A stretch of DNA of 64,000 nucleotides from Capitulum mitella (GCA_030062745.1 CP099846.1:27115201-27179200); one strand, 5' to 3'. Numbered from the stretch's first letter, positions 11,947-23,633 are shown. Program-made: numbers and translations. Notes: a model not told the origin generated them from the sequence alone.

Positions 11947-12122
11947 CCGGTGTGTGTCGACACCCTGTGGTCTCCGGCTGCGGCCGCATGGTCTATGCCA
12001 GGCGGCCAGGCGAGGTTTGTGGAGGGAACTGGGGTTCAAAGGGACTGGGCATGATCTGCAACAACGGAGGCCAGGAGCAATGGAGTGCTGAAGGCGTTTG
12101 CATGTCGTCCCACAACGTTTGA
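11947..12122 (+). pseudogene. Decayed copy of the IGFBP-domain gene
   Basis: The nucleotide sequence aligns with the 3' half of the intact gene at 15934-16242: a shared GTCGACA...CCT...GTCTC block, then GGCGAGGTTTGTGG, then CAACGGAGGCCAGGAGCAATG, ending in a comparable stop. The tail reads EGVCMSSHNV against EGVCASSPKV in the intact copy. Several family cysteines are gone (VVCAK has become MVYAR), and about nine bases are missing around the next cysteine with a local frame disturbance. The signal peptide and first cysteines are not recognisable upstream. Homology continues past the stop to about 12225 (CTTTGGGCCACCGCGC...GAAACCAA), so it is a genomic duplicate that includes the 3' UTR and not a domain fragment. 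Confidence 0.75.
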
Positions 12123-12225
12123 AACGTTTGAAAAAGAATGAAAGCTCTTTAGTAGCACTACAAGGACTCCCCCATAAGTCTTTGAAGTCTTTGGGCCACC
12201 GCGCGGCAAAGCGAAGGAAACCAAC

Positions 12226-13394
12226 TGCCGCCATGAAGTTCTTCAGATCGGCAGACTTTCAGGACATTCAGGATTTCCCGAATATTTTGTGACTGACGTA
12301 GGTATCCTGATAGGAATCAAGTTCTGCACAAGAGCAACGGCGTGGCGTGGAGAGCAGCTATTTTATGCAGGGACGGATCCAGGAATTTTGACCGGAGGTG
12401 GCAGGCATCCCCGCAGGGGTATCATTTTCAGTCAAGGTGCGCCAGCCCCTTGATTGAATACACTAAAAAAACTCAAGATTTTGGCTGCCGTGCAGCACCG
12501 AACATGGAGATGACCACAACTCAAGATCTCACCCTCCCGCGAAGATGATTCACAGAAACGAGATAGATGATGGGAAAAGATGTCATTCGAAAAATAAGAA
12601 ATGGGCTGCACAGCAGGAATGCCATGTTTCCTTCATCATTTCTAATGCGGCTTCTAAATCCTAGTCAGGTTACCAAGCAGGTGAAGTCAGGAGCGGCAGA
12701 GGCTGTTGGAAGTAAGCATGCGTACGGATATCTATCGTCAGAAGCAACGCAAGCACAGCGTAAGCCCCCCCCCCTGCAAACATGCTTAACAGACGACAGG
12801 AATTCGGATGACTCTTGGACGTCGAGATCTGGCAAGGCACCTAGCTGCAGCCTTCCGAACACCATGCTATGGGTCTCGCCAGTGGTAATCTTTACTTTCG
12901 ACCAGTGCGTCCGATACCCTCGCCACTGAACGGGGAGGGAGGCAGGAGGCCAGGCCCTTTGGACGATTGTGTAGTCCCCCTGACGGTGGTAACGACGTGC
13001 ATCATTTGCGTTGCCTGCTTCACCCCCCCCCCCGAACCTCTTTGGTTCCTGCCCCCAGCGGCTGCTCCTGGCTCAGCCATTGGACGATGCAGCCACTCCC
13101 CTTCCCTTTCTTCTACTTTGAACTTAACTTATTTGGAAAACTAACATGTCTGCTTAAGCATTCACAATGGTTTATTCGTCTACGTAGGTAGTTGAAATGC
13201 TCGTCAGGAAAATCCCCTAGGAAAATGCTTGTTGGCATAAGGTAATTTCACCAGTTCTCATACAAAGAACCATGAGATTTGCAGTTTGATTTTTAAGGAC
13301 TGTATACACCAATAAATGAGATAACGCAACTTGGTATAACTTAGTCACTTAGTATAATTATCCATGCCTATAGTTTATAAGGATGACCCAGGCA
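12226..13394. other. Intergenic, nothing firmly recognised
   Basis: Near 12370 a GGGACGGATCCAGGA word resembles terminal sequences of hAT-type MITEs, but no matching far end was found. Short poly-C runs occur near 12765 and 13022. No gene was recognised. Confidence 0.35.
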
Positions 13395-14070
13395 AGGGTG
13401 GATCCGGGGGGCTGGGGTGACCCCCCCCCCCTTGAGAGAGGAGCCCCGGAGGAGCCTCATATGAGATTCACGCGGTCTCTGCGAAAACCTGACTAGTTCT
13501 TGATGCAATCAGGAGGGTTCCGGGAGGGTTAGATGGCCCCTGAGACGGAAAGAAGGGCCTCTGAAACTCTCAAAGAACTCCTGAGACCATGACAGGGCCC
13601 CTAATACGGCAGCGTGCCCCTGAGACCGCCAGAAGGGTCATAGAGTCCCTGAGACAGCAAAGATGGTGACTGAGTTGGACGGGATAGTGACCCCTGGAAG
13701 GCCATAGTCGTTCCGAATGAGCTTCACGGGCGTGTGAAAAGCTAGAGGCTCCTGATGCAGCCAGAGGGCCTCCGGGAGGGTTAATGGGACCCTGAGATGG
13801 CAAGATGGCCCTTAAAATGGATAGAAGGGCCCCTGGAACTCTCCAAGGGCCCCTAAGACCGCAAAAGGGGCCCAAACAAGGCGAAAGGTCCACGAGACCG
13901 CTAAAAGTGTCGGAGGAGTCCCTGAGAGTGCAAGACCGAACATGCCTAAGACGGCATAACGACCTTTCTTGCCAGCCAGAGGCGTCCTCTGAACGGGGAT
14001 TCATCGGCGACATTCTCAGTCTCAAGGGAGGCCCCAAATGGGCTGGGTTGGTCTTTTTGAAAGCCTGAAG
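13395..14070. repeat. Degenerate G/C-rich tandem repeat
   Basis: Words such as CCCCTGAGACGGCAAGA and AAGGGCCCCTGAAACTC recur at irregular intervals of a few tens of bases, with units strongly diverged. The long open frames across it on both strands come from repeat periodicity and composition and are not treated as genes. Confidence 0.6.
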
Positions 14071-15778
14071 GGTTGACAGGTTAAGGGAGCACAGGCAACC
14101 AAGTGGGAAAATGTAAAAAGTCTGGTTGACATGAGATCAGATCACGAAGTCACATCGGGGACAAAGGTCCAAAATTATTTCCGAACATAGAACTTCTCTT
14201 CTAATCATTTCAGCCAACGTGTCGGAATATATGCAAAAGGCCATTTCACTTCTATTGGTGTACCAAATTTCAGGTCGGTATCAGGCTTTTCTTCAAGCAT
14301 TCAGGCCTCGGGGCAATGACCAAAAATGTGTTCGCTGGTACCCATTTTTTGTAGAGGTCAAACAATTCAGCGCCACCAACTTCTTGTTCATTGCCTAATT
14401 CAAAGTTAAAATGGTAATGGTACAAAACAATATCAGGGATGACTGGGCACTCATTGCGATGTTTTTGATGTATTTTTATTATATAATAATAGTAAATAAA
14501 AGAAAGTCACCCTTTTCTGCAACAACTTGCTTTCTGTGGCGTTTTTACGCTAATTTCGAATTCAGATCCCACAATTACCTAAGTATGGTATACGTTGAGT
14601 TAAAAAGGCACCAAAAAGAAATCTATCCGATGGGGTTTGCCTTCGGTCTGGCATTCGGTGCCTGCATACTATTCTGACAAAGCTGGAGGACGCGATGGAG
14701 TTTTCGCTTACCAGTGCCAAATATTTAAGTGGTAAAATTGTCCGGATGACGATAGTTGATTCCGTGGAACACGTTTTCGCGATTTTCGCTTTTTCAAGGT
14801 CACTAGGTCATTGACTTCGTTTGACCTCAGATGACCTTGGGTGGCTTTGGTGGCAGAAATTCGATCCGTGAGGTGCTTTGGGTGCCAAATTCGAATTCAG
14901 CGTCAGAATTTACCCCTAATACCACAAAACAAGACACATGATATTTCGTCGCACTTCGTTTGATCATAGCCATAAGGTTGAGGTGCTGAAGCACTAACTT
15001 AAGCATAAGTAATTAAAGCATGTATCTCAAATTATATACCATATGTTGCACTTCTAACTGGCTTACATAAATGGCTCATATGTTTTGGCACTGTGACGAA
15101 TGGTTTTTGCGGTCCAAGGGAAAGTATGGCGGGCTTCTTCGAATTTGACCCTCTTTGGCCTCATCGGACCTTGAAGGTTACACTCTAGAAAAATCAAACT
15201 TCTACTCAAGAGCCTTCCTTTATGATTGTGCTTCCACACTGGAACTTAAATGGATCTAACCCCGCTAGTTTCCAAGATCTTAGGGGGGTCAAATTATTCA
15301 CTCCCCAGAGTGCATTATATATGACTGGCCATCCGTGCGAGTGTTAAAAATTTAAATCGGCCTAGAGATGGTGATGACGAGTGTGCTTTGGTATGCCAAA
15401 CATTTCATGCTCTCGGTGGTATCAGCAGCTGCAGTATCTTTCTGAAGCGGCTCATGTAAGGACTGCGGGCTCGAAAAAAAGCCACCGCGGCAACTTGCAC
15501 CGTGTTGACGAAGTCAGCTCGGCAGATCAGTTTTTTCTGGCCGAAGCTATGCTCCCGAAGTTGTAGATGCTTTCACTCCTTTTACTGGGTGGTGACTTGC
15601 GACCGAAGCAGCCCTATGCCTCCTGCTTCGCTGCTGCCAACGTTCTGTGGTGTGTCGCTGGAGAGCAAAACGTCACACAGTTGTTATGAAGCAGATTAAT
15701 CCCACAATGGCGGCGGATCTACGACGCGGCCGGGATTCGACCGGGAATCCCGGCGGAATTTCCGCCCTGGGTGGTGCC
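14071..15778. other. Intergenic, nothing recognised
   Basis: Contains another TGACCT-rich patch around 14800-14840 (GGTCACTAGGTCA and TGACCTCAGATGACCT), like the repeats elsewhere. No coding or RNA gene was recognised. Confidence 0.4.
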
Positions 15779-15933
15779 AGTCACGTCACGCGGTCTGGCC
15801 GCCAAGCCCAGGGCACCTGCGTCACAAGGCCAAATAGGCGGGACATTGGTCAGAAACAGGGAACGGGCCCAGGGAACGCGGCCCAGTGTTCTGAGACGCC
15901 CGGCACCCGACTGAACGCGCTCCCGTGTCGACC
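15779..15933 (+). promoter_or_regulatory. Promoter/5' UTR region of the intact IGFBP-domain gene
   Basis: This segment aligns with the region upstream of the minus-strand copy at 23.6 kb. Both share the order CCAGTGTTCTG, ACCCGACT and CGCTC.CGTG before the start codon. The minus-strand copy has a TATA box and a full CRE-type palindrome. Here the TATA is replaced by CAGAAACAGGG and the CRE-like site is reduced to a TCACGTCACG half-site. Function is inferred from the paralogue comparison. Confidence 0.45.
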
Positions 15934-16242
15934 ATGCGCCTGCGCCTGCTGAGCCTGTTCCTGGCGGCGCTCCTCGCGTCGGCCGCTGGGCTGAGGTTTG
16001 CGTGCACGGAAAAGATCCGTGCACAGTGCATCAAGGACAACCCAAGTGAAGACGAGTGCCGGTGGGGTCGACATCCTGCCGTCTCTCACTGCGGCTGCGT
16101 GGTCTGTGCCAAGGGGCCCGGCGAGGTTTGTGGCGGGCATTGGGGCTTCAAAGGCCAGTGTGGAGACGGCATGTTTTGCAACACCGGAGGCCAAGAGCAA
16201 TGGGGTGCCGAAGGCGTATGCGCGTCGTCACCGAAAGTCTGA
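15934..16242 (+). CDS. Small secreted protein with a single IGFBP-like domain
   Basis: Encodes 102 residues. Residues 1-19 are a clear signal peptide (MRLRLL, then a leucine/alanine core ending SAAG). The mature part is cysteine-rich with ten cysteines. It carries the IGFBP N-domain signature CGCVVCAKGPGEVCGG, close to the classic CGCC..CA...GE.CGG, and a C-terminal EGVC motif. Single-domain proteins of this type (SIBD) are secreted in crustaceans and spiders and are linked to immunity or growth signalling; binding of insulin-like peptides is family knowledge and not shown here. I start at the ATG at 15934, because the frame upstream opens only with GTG and the signal peptide begins here. No intron is seen. 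Compared with the minus-strand copy at 23.2 kb, two cysteines are missing. Confidence 0.85.
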   Translation: MRLRLLSLFLAALLASAAGLRFACTEKIRAQCIKDNPSEDECRWGRHPAVSHCGCVVCAKGPGEVCGGHWGFKGQCGDGMFCNTGGQEQWGAEGVCASSPKV

Positions 16243-16582
16243 ACGCCGAAGTTGAAAGTTGGAATGAAAATTAGATGTGCGTGCCGCCACCCAGATGTTG
16301 AAAGCTATGAAGGTTCTTCAAGAGACCTTCGTGGATTCTGAAGTCCTGGGGCCGCAGCCCGACAAAACAAATGAAACCAAGCAGCTACCGGGAAGCTTTT
16401 CAAAACGGCTCAGACCGCAGTTCCCGGATGTCATATAAGTAATGTGAACCAGGTTCTGGACGAGAACAGCAGCATGAAGTGAATGCAAAATTGCGGTGAA
16501 TGAATGAATGAATGCAAATGCAAAACAACATGATTATTTTATACTTGTACCGAAGGATATTGCTTGATTCTCGCCACGAACC

Positions 16583-16588
16583 AATAAA
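16583..16588 (+). terminator. Candidate polyadenylation signal
   Basis: AATAAA about 340 bases after the stop codon of the IGFBP-domain gene. The intervening 3' UTR has homology to the region downstream of the pseudogene at 12.1 kb. Confidence 0.45.
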
Positions 16589-18894
16589 AGTTAACCCGGT
16601 ATTTACTGGGGTATATTTCGCCACTTTCCGTTGACTGGGGGGAGCGTATAACGTCCCCTATGTCTCTCTCGAGAATCAGTCATCCCATTCGACTGGCTCA
16701 AACGCCAATTGATAGTGCCGAACCTTGCGGTCCTTTGACATATGCATTTTTTTACTTTTTGGCGACTGTTGGCGTCACAGGTATGGTCAAACACGAAAAA
16801 GTGACCATTTTCTCCAGAGTCGCCTAATCACAATGGAACGCGAAGTGGGACTGAAAATTTCGTGATAATATGTTCCTGACGGTCCAATCTCATATTCTGC
16901 ATGCTACCTGACCCAAGGCCATGCAAGGTCAAGGTCGGGGAAAATTTAACCTCCGCTATAGCCTGTCTTGCGATACATGTTTACTGACCCATTTTAAACG
17001 GAGGTTCTAAAGGAGACACTTCCAAAGAGTCCTGGGGAACAAAAGAGTCTTGAAATGGTCCCAGTCACAGTGCACTTGTAACGTTGCGATATTTCGTAAT
17101 TCCAAGCTTGGACTACCACGAACACGCTTATGACTTCCACCTGACATTTCTGGATGAACCTACAAGTCAGTCTGCCCATGTAACACATTTCCACGGAATG
17201 TTACACAACAATTCAAAGGGCCAACAACGGGCATCTACAAAGTCAAACAGATCCCATCAGTTTACCCGCTAAGCTGAAATCTGCATAAAACCAATAAAGG
17301 TGAAACTATCAAAAAAATATTGCAATGTTGCAAGAAACTTCTGTGTAAGTTATACGTGCAGTTAGTCGCAAGAAAACTTGACAATTTATCTGCCTATATT
17401 CAAAAAGTGGTTTATTCAATTCATGTCTAAAATGTATTCCTACTGGACTTGGTAAATAAAAAGCACATATTTGACCTAAGATGACCTAGCATGATGTCAG
17501 CGGAGCTTCATGTTGAACTCTCAGGTCATGCTGACATGCAATGCAAGCCGCAGGCACCATACATTGTAAAAGCAACGACAAGACGGTGGTAAAATAAAAC
17601 TGAACTCCAAATCGTAAAGCATGGTCGCGTTTATGGCACCATTAAGACGTTACCTGAGATGACCTCGTTTCCAAATTTTTGCCAGTACGTACAGAACTGG
17701 TGCAAAAAAAGATACTGAAAGTTGAAAGACGCTGCGTTTTTTCGTTTGGGAGAATTCTAAGAAATGTGCCGGGGGCGTTAAACGCCCCCCCCCCCATTCA
17801 ATGGCGGGTTTAACACTTGCACACATATGCACCTGCATGAGCCTTATGACCGATCATTCTGCCAGCAACTTTTTGCGTATTTTGCAAGAAGTTGCAACTG
17901 TTAAAGAGATCCTCATTTAGAATTACCTTACAATGACAGCAACTCCAGTCCTAAAACTGGACATTGAAAATTTACAAACTTTCAGCCTATTGTTTCGGAC
18001 GCATGAATCCACTTGAAATACCTCTAGCTGAATGATTTCTAGCGCAAAAGACTATTAATACGTTTCTGACGTGCGACCAAAACGTATGTTTTGAGTGCAG
18101 GGCGCAAATATTTATTTAGGATCTAATCTTGCCAAATGTCACACGCAGCGACGTCACCAGGATTTAAATGTGTGTGTGTGTGTTTGTGTGTGGGGAGGAG
18201 AGGAACAGAGAGACAACAGCCAGATGGAAACAGTTTTTCACATAACAACTACCCATCTCCAATCCCGTTAATTTCAATATCTCTTTTCATCTACCCACGT
18301 GTTCATAAAGTGTTTTCTTACATTTCGCAATTTTTAGAAGGCTGCGCATGACCTACGAGGCCTTGCTGCCGGAGGTACTCAATGGGATAATAAAGTGTGT
18401 GTGAACGGCATACTGATGTTACGCTCCAGCGTCGCCGTCCGCCCCAGAACCTCATCAAGGAGCCAACTGAAAACACCTTCTGGATCTCAGAAACGAGCCT
18501 TCTATTAACTGTCCTCAGTCGACCAGACCAACAGAAATACAGTTTACGACGGAGCAACCCGGCTTGCCACAAACAGATCTGTGACCACATGTCTCCACCA
18601 GCAAGGAGACAAAATGAGAAAGGAGTGTGCGGGGAGATATCAGGAAAGGACAAGGAGTGCGCCTCAGGGAGTGGCTCTGAGCCAGCGCGCACAGGAAGGA
18701 TCGGGAGGACAAGGGGTGCGCCTCAGAGAGTGGCCCTGAGCCAGCGCGCACAGGAGCGAATCGGGAGGCCGACTGCCCATCGCTCGCCAACCCGCTACTG
18801 AGGTCAGGTTAGGATCACGTGGTAAGAGGTCAGCCGACCAATGAGGGAGAGGGACAAGCGAGGGAAGCAAAAGCGCATGCGAGCAAAGAAAATA
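16589..18894. other. Intergenic, nothing firmly recognised
   Basis: Includes a poly-C run at about 17786-17797 and a (GT)n tract at 18169-18193. Near 18650-18760 a ~50-base unit (AGGACAAGG.GTGCGCCTCAG then GTGGCTCTGAGCCAGCGCG) is repeated in tandem. None of the open frames is accepted as a gene. Confidence 0.4.
18655..18756. repeat. Two-copy tandem repeat
   Basis: The block GTGCGCCTCAG...GAGCCAGCGCGCACAGGA occurs twice in a row, about 59 bases apart, with small differences. It creates a duplicated peptide in several frames, which I treat as repeat. Confidence 0.6.
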
Positions 18895-18965
18895 CCACAT
18901 CTGTAGCCAGGAACCGAACCCGTATCATCTGCATGAGTAAGAAGAACCTTACTAGTCCGCTAACA
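18895..18965 (-). mobile_element. tRNA-like SINE head
   Basis: On the minus strand an A-box-like TAGCGGACTAGTAAGG is followed about 35 bases later by a perfect B-box, GGGTTCGGTTCC. The tRNA-like spacing, without a foldable complete tRNA, points to a SINE promoter. The body is not resolved. Confidence 0.55.
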
Positions 18966-19885
18966 TGTCATACATGAGTAGCGACTCTGCGATAGAACAT
19001 AACGCTTACAAAGATCACCCTACAAGGTCCGAAGCCTTGTTTTTATTTCTATATTTTATTATATATTTCATCACCAGATATTTTGATAACTTGTGCGTTT
19101 CACCAAACTTATGGGAATAATAAAAACGCGAAGAATTTCTTTCATTGCGGCCGTGCATGCGTACTTGTCCATATAATACACATTTGCCATCACATCCAGC
19201 GGCTTGGTTGTTTAAACATCAGTAAAACCAATGGACTCGATCCAGAATGAAATCAACTTAGCAGCCGGATGTTGCCACTCGAAATCAACGCCAGCGAAAA
19301 ATACAATGTTTGGATCATACAAAACGAAGACGTCACCAGGAACCATGAGAACTTTTCGCTCGTGACAATAATTTCTTACCATCCATTTGGCCTTCTTTCT
19401 ACTCGGGCTGGAAGCGCCCCTGCATATTTACACAGTTGCGTACCATACGGATCCCTCTTTCGTCTTCCTTGACACGTCCTTTTCTTGGTAGTGAGGAGGG
19501 TGCCTCGTTTAGAACGAGGTGCTGAGACTCGCTCTGTTGTATCGGAAGGGGTTGACATCATCCCATTCACTACATTGCCAAATCATGCTCACGAAAGAGG
19601 TCAGATGGAAATGACTCCCTCACTTCTCCTTTTCCGTTTCGTCATTTTGATAAATTTTGCCAGAGAGCCTAGATTAATTAACCTTCGCCAGTATAGGTGG
19701 GTTGATGCAACCCCCACTAAGATTTGCCGAGGGTGGCTTCCTAACGGTTCGCTTGATCCATCTAAAGTGCACTCAAAACTAAAGTGCACCCTCTGGGGCA
19801 TCCTTTCCACATCCTATGATTCAAAAAATTTTCCTCTCCGTTGCCATGGTAAAGAGCTATGACGCCATAACGGGAACGATGTCAG
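18966..19885. other. Intergenic, nothing recognised
   Basis: The only sizeable open frame (125 codons around 19485-19862) has no recognisable motif. Confidence 0.4.
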
Positions 19886-19912
19886 ACATTTTCGCGCGCC
19901 AATATATGTATG

Positions 19913-19965
<53 letters not shown>

Positions 19966-19997
19966 GTCTATGTATACACGTTGGCGCGCGAAAATGT
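19886..19997. repeat. Perfect 17-bp inverted repeat around a TA-rich loop
   Basis: The left arm ACATTTTCGCGCGCCAA (19886-19902) is exactly complementary to the right arm at 19981-19997. Between them lie 78 bases of almost pure alternating TA/TG. The arms extend imperfectly outward by a few bases. The structure could extrude as a cruciform or be the core of a hairpin-like mobile sequence. A second TA tract (about 20003-20030) follows the right arm. Confidence 0.9.
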
Positions 19998-20002
19998 TTG
20001 TC

Positions 20003-20032
<30 letters not shown>
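20003..20032. repeat. (TA)n microsatellite
   Basis: AT dinucleotide run directly after the inverted repeat. Confidence 0.95.
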
Positions 20033-20034
<2 letters not shown>

Positions 20035-22911
20035 AATATTATAACAGTTTCAGTTTTTTCTCACTGTAAGACGGCTGAACAGCACAAATACAATAAAATA
20101 TACATCAATCGACTGAAAACTGTATGTTCTATAACACTACACATATATTTAATATGCTATGGTCATTGCCGGGATTATCGAGGCTGTAAACTGTCATGAA
20201 CTACGGCAGGAAACAAGTTATTTCTTGTCTGTAGAAATGCCATATGGAGTTGTTATCGTAAGCAAGCATATATTCGGATCGCTTGAAGTACAGGAAATCG
20301 AATGATATAAATTTGGCGCAATTTACCTTTTATTTTACCAAAACAGAGTGGAATGCAGCAAACGCCTGACTTTTGCTCCGACGGGCGGAGCGGCGCCTGC
20401 CGCGGGGAAATATCTTCAGTACCGCGGGATGCCTAAAATTGGATTCCGTGTTGGATATCAACTGAAAAAACGCATTTAACATATCTAAATTCCGATTTTT
20501 AGCTAATCCCATGTCATTCAAAGCCACTGTCTTAAGATAACCTTTGATGACCTAAGATGACCTTGGATGACATAAAGTGACCTTTTCATGTCATTCGACA
20601 ATAATGTTGGTTTATTCAGATGCTGCATTAGACTCATCATTCGTTGTTACTTACGCCAAATACTGGTGTAGTTCCGAGAACGCATTTAAGCCGACGACCC
20701 CGCTTGACGGGGAGTGACCTAACATGATCTACGTCGGACTCCATCGGCAAAATACAATCATGTGGGGGTACCGATGGACTCATAACTGATTGACGAACAC
20801 TGTGATATCCGTTCTGTTTCGTCATCATTTACTCTTCGGCGTTCATTTGTGCTCGAAAAAGCACCTCTTTCTGCCAATTCAGTTGGCCTGTTATTAAAAA
20901 AGAATATCAATCGTGAGATCTCTTTACGCGCAACACGCTGTCTTTTTCGTGACGTTTTAGGATGCACGGTGTGGGAATGGCCGAGGGGTCGTACCAACCT
21001 TCCCCATACGTCCGCGTCATGCCGAAGCACCTATACGGACGGGGGTCGATGTTGCTTTGGCGACGTTCAGTTTCCACGACGCCAGCGGGCTCAGCACCGC
21101 TTCCGGGAAACTCAAGATCATCCGAATGCGACGTCTAGACAGACGCCGCGGCTGTGACCCAGGAGCAGTCTCCGCAGACCTGCAAAACGATGCCATGACA
21201 TCCGAGGTGAGAGTAAAGAAGTACCAGTAAGTGCTCCTTCGGGTGCGTGGCCAACCTCAACTTAACGCCTTAATAAGTCCATACTACGCGTGCCCCGAAT
21301 AAGGGCATCGGCATCCCGCAACCTACTCTCCTCCTGCAAAAATACTCTCGGGAAGGGATCCCAGCCCTGGGTCATCTTTTCAATGCTGGGGGAGACAAGC
21401 CGTCTGCTGTCCGTACTCCGTGGTTACACCGTTTGTAGGTGAGTGCAGATTTGTGACGACGCGTGCCACTGGATGCATACATGCGTATATATGCATATAT
21501 ATATGTTTGTACAGAGCCACCGTGAATATGTATGTATATTAGACAGCTGCCCTTGACATGCAGCATCAGGCAACAGACGATAAAATAGACAATATTCGGG
21601 AATCGAGGCTGCGTGCCATCGGTATGATCACTAATCCATAACTAAAACCTGTGCATAAATACCTTATCCGTGCGCATAAGACATGGTCGTAATGCCGTCC
21701 CCGATGATGTTTTTGATAACATGTCATGGGATTGATCACCATGCAGCTTTCTGAAACACAACAGCGAAATGACGAGACTGGTGGTGCCCGGCGATGCCAT
21801 GTGTCATCATATCCTACTCTCATATTCTAATTTCTCAGCAGATATGGGCCTCCTCATTTTGCCTGATTGCATTTCTCAAAACCGCTGTGTTTTTACAATA
21901 AAGACTAGTCGCACACCAAATGCTTCATGATATGCGATACGAACATGTGAGAAAGACAGTTTGGTAGAATATTACGAATTTGTTCGATATAGGTCCCGCG
22001 TGTTCTGTGCCAGCAACACTGTTCGGTGGGGCCTCTTGTTGGTTGGGTTCAGGTATATAATAGTGTGGGTCGGTCCGTACCAAAAGGATACAAAATTTAT
22101 GCTGGTGGCATTTTTGTTATGCAGTAAAACTCAGTTGAGGGGGAATCTGTGTGACGAAAATGCTTCTTTGCAAATGCTACTCCACATAGTAAATCTGGGC
22201 TCTATAGACATCACGAGGCAAACGGAAATGTGTTTCTCTTTCCTTCCCTCGCTCCCTCCTCGTGTCTTTTTGTCTCTCGTCAAAATGTCGTTCCAGCTCA
22301 GTGCACAACCGGGGTGACGACTTCGTATTTCTGACGCGCCGGTCGAAAGGTCTCACGCGCCACCAGTACTCTGTCGATTCCTTCAAACCATGGACAACAA
22401 AATTGGCCCAAGTCAGTCATACGGCTCATGTTCCTATGTGTACCGGCTATGAAAAAATATCGGAGAGGTGAAGGATTTGTGGCATGGTTGGTTGATCCCG
22501 GAATAATACAATGATGGAAATCCCATTTTTGCTACCGCATATCAAAGAAAGATGGTTACGAACAAAACGATTCTTTCGGACGTGTGGCATGAACAGCAGT
22601 GTACGATTGACTGGGAGCTCATGCTTAGATAGATCAGTTGCTTCTGGCAGCTTGTGTGCCTGTTTTCAGAGACAGTATTGCATTCCCATAATACGAAGGG
22701 AAAGTGATTCTTAGCTGGCATCTAGGATTTTGCATGCGCCTTCCATGTTTAGATTCACATGCTTTCCTGCTGTGCAGACTAGCAAATCGTCCATTTTCGT
22801 ATGCATAAAAGAAAGCAAATATGGTAAAGATGTCGCATGAGCGCTTGACAATTTATTGTTTTGTCGTGAAACTGATACATAGCTGTCAAACACAAATATT
22901 TGTTTTCGCAC
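20033..22911. other. Intergenic, nothing recognised
   Basis: A TGACCT cluster lies at about 20540-20585 (TTTGATGACCTAAGATGACC, then TTGGATGAC). No coding frame with recognisable motifs, no tRNA fold and no clear repeat boundaries were found. Confidence 0.4.
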
Positions 22912-23086
22912 CAGGGGCGCAGCCAGGACTTCCTAAAGCGGGGGGGGAGGCGGGCCCGGAGCTCAATGAGTGAACTGAAACCATACGAAAACCGCCTGCT
23001 GGGAAGACGACGTCCAGTGGGTTTCACTAAAAATCCGGTCCTGGGGGAAGGGGGAGGGTCCACGCACCCCTCTGGTTGCGCTGGTG
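22912..23086 (+). mobile_element. Short MITE, CAGGGGCGCAGCCAGG family (copy 1)
   Basis: It begins CAGGGGCGCAGCCAGGA and ends TGGTTGCGCTGGTG, an imperfect inverted terminal repeat. Length is about 175 bases. Internal words (ACCATACGAAAACCGCCTGC and GGGAAGACGA) are shared with the copies at 24018-24179 (opposite orientation) and 55851-56018. It is non-coding. The terminus type is common in hAT-like MITEs; target duplication is not clear here. Confidence 0.75.
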
Positions 23087-23236
23087 CTTGACACACACTG
23101 CTGCTGACCACATGAAATATCTGGCTCACATCACTTCTGTGCAGCTTTCAGATATTCCTCTCGACTCAGTTCTCAACACCAGGTTGCTTCGCTAACACCA
23201 TTGCCCATAGCGTTCCATGGATGGATCTTGAGTCCT

Positions 23237-23552
23237 TCAGCCTTTGAGCGGCAGCACGCACTCTCCTTCCGCCCATCGATGGTCACTGCCCTTGGTGTGG
23301 CAAGTGAGCCCCTCTGCACACTGGCCTCGGATTTCCCAAGGCCCGCCACACATTTCTCCGAGCCCCTTGGCGCAGACCAGGCAGCCGCAGTCGCAGACGG
23401 CCTCATGGCGACCCCGCGGCCGGCACTCCTCTTCAGTTGGGTTGTCCCTGACGCACTTGGGCCCGGAGCTCTTCCGTGCACGAAGCGCACTTCAGCCCGG
23501 CAGCCAAAGTGAGGGTCGCTGTCACGAACAGGCACAGCAGGAACAAGCGCAT
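23237..23552 (-). pseudogene. IGFBP-domain gene copy with one-base frameshift
   Basis: The minus-strand ATG at 23552 opens a signal peptide (MRLFLLCLFVTATLTLAAG) followed by CASCTEELRA. The frame then reaches a TGA at 23433-23435. One extra base in the GGGCCC run near 23459-23464 shifts the frame. In the shifted frame the rest of the domain continues in good condition to a stop at 23237-23239, with CGCLVCAKGLGEMCGG and a final EC motif. Counting both parts, all twelve cysteines expected of an IGFBP N-domain are present, two more than in the intact copy at 15.9 kb. Such an otherwise clean copy suggests either a very recent inactivation or a one-base assembly error. It is divergently oriented and about 7.3 kb from the intact gene. 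Confidence 0.8.
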
Positions 23553-23610
23553 GATCAGCACGAGAGCGAGTACAGTCGGGTTCTGCGCGTAACAGAACAC
23601 TGGCGGCCGC

Positions 23611-23618
23611 TGACGTCA
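23611..23618 (-). promoter_or_regulatory. CRE-type palindrome TGACGTCA
   Basis: A full cAMP-response-element palindrome between the TATA box and the presumed start site of the IGFBP-domain copy. Activity is not shown. Confidence 0.4.
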
Positions 23619-23625
23619 CGGCCAA

Positions 23626-23633
23626 CTTTTATA
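23626..23633 (-). promoter_or_regulatory. TATA box of the minus-strand IGFBP-domain copy
   Basis: TATAAAAG on the minus strand lies about 75 bases before the ATG at 23552. The conserved CCAGTGTTCTG word about 25-35 bases downstream is a plausible start-site region. Confidence 0.6.

Noticed and set aside
13570..14037. 155-codon minus-strand frame
   Set aside because: Coincides with a degenerate tandem repeat and has no motif.
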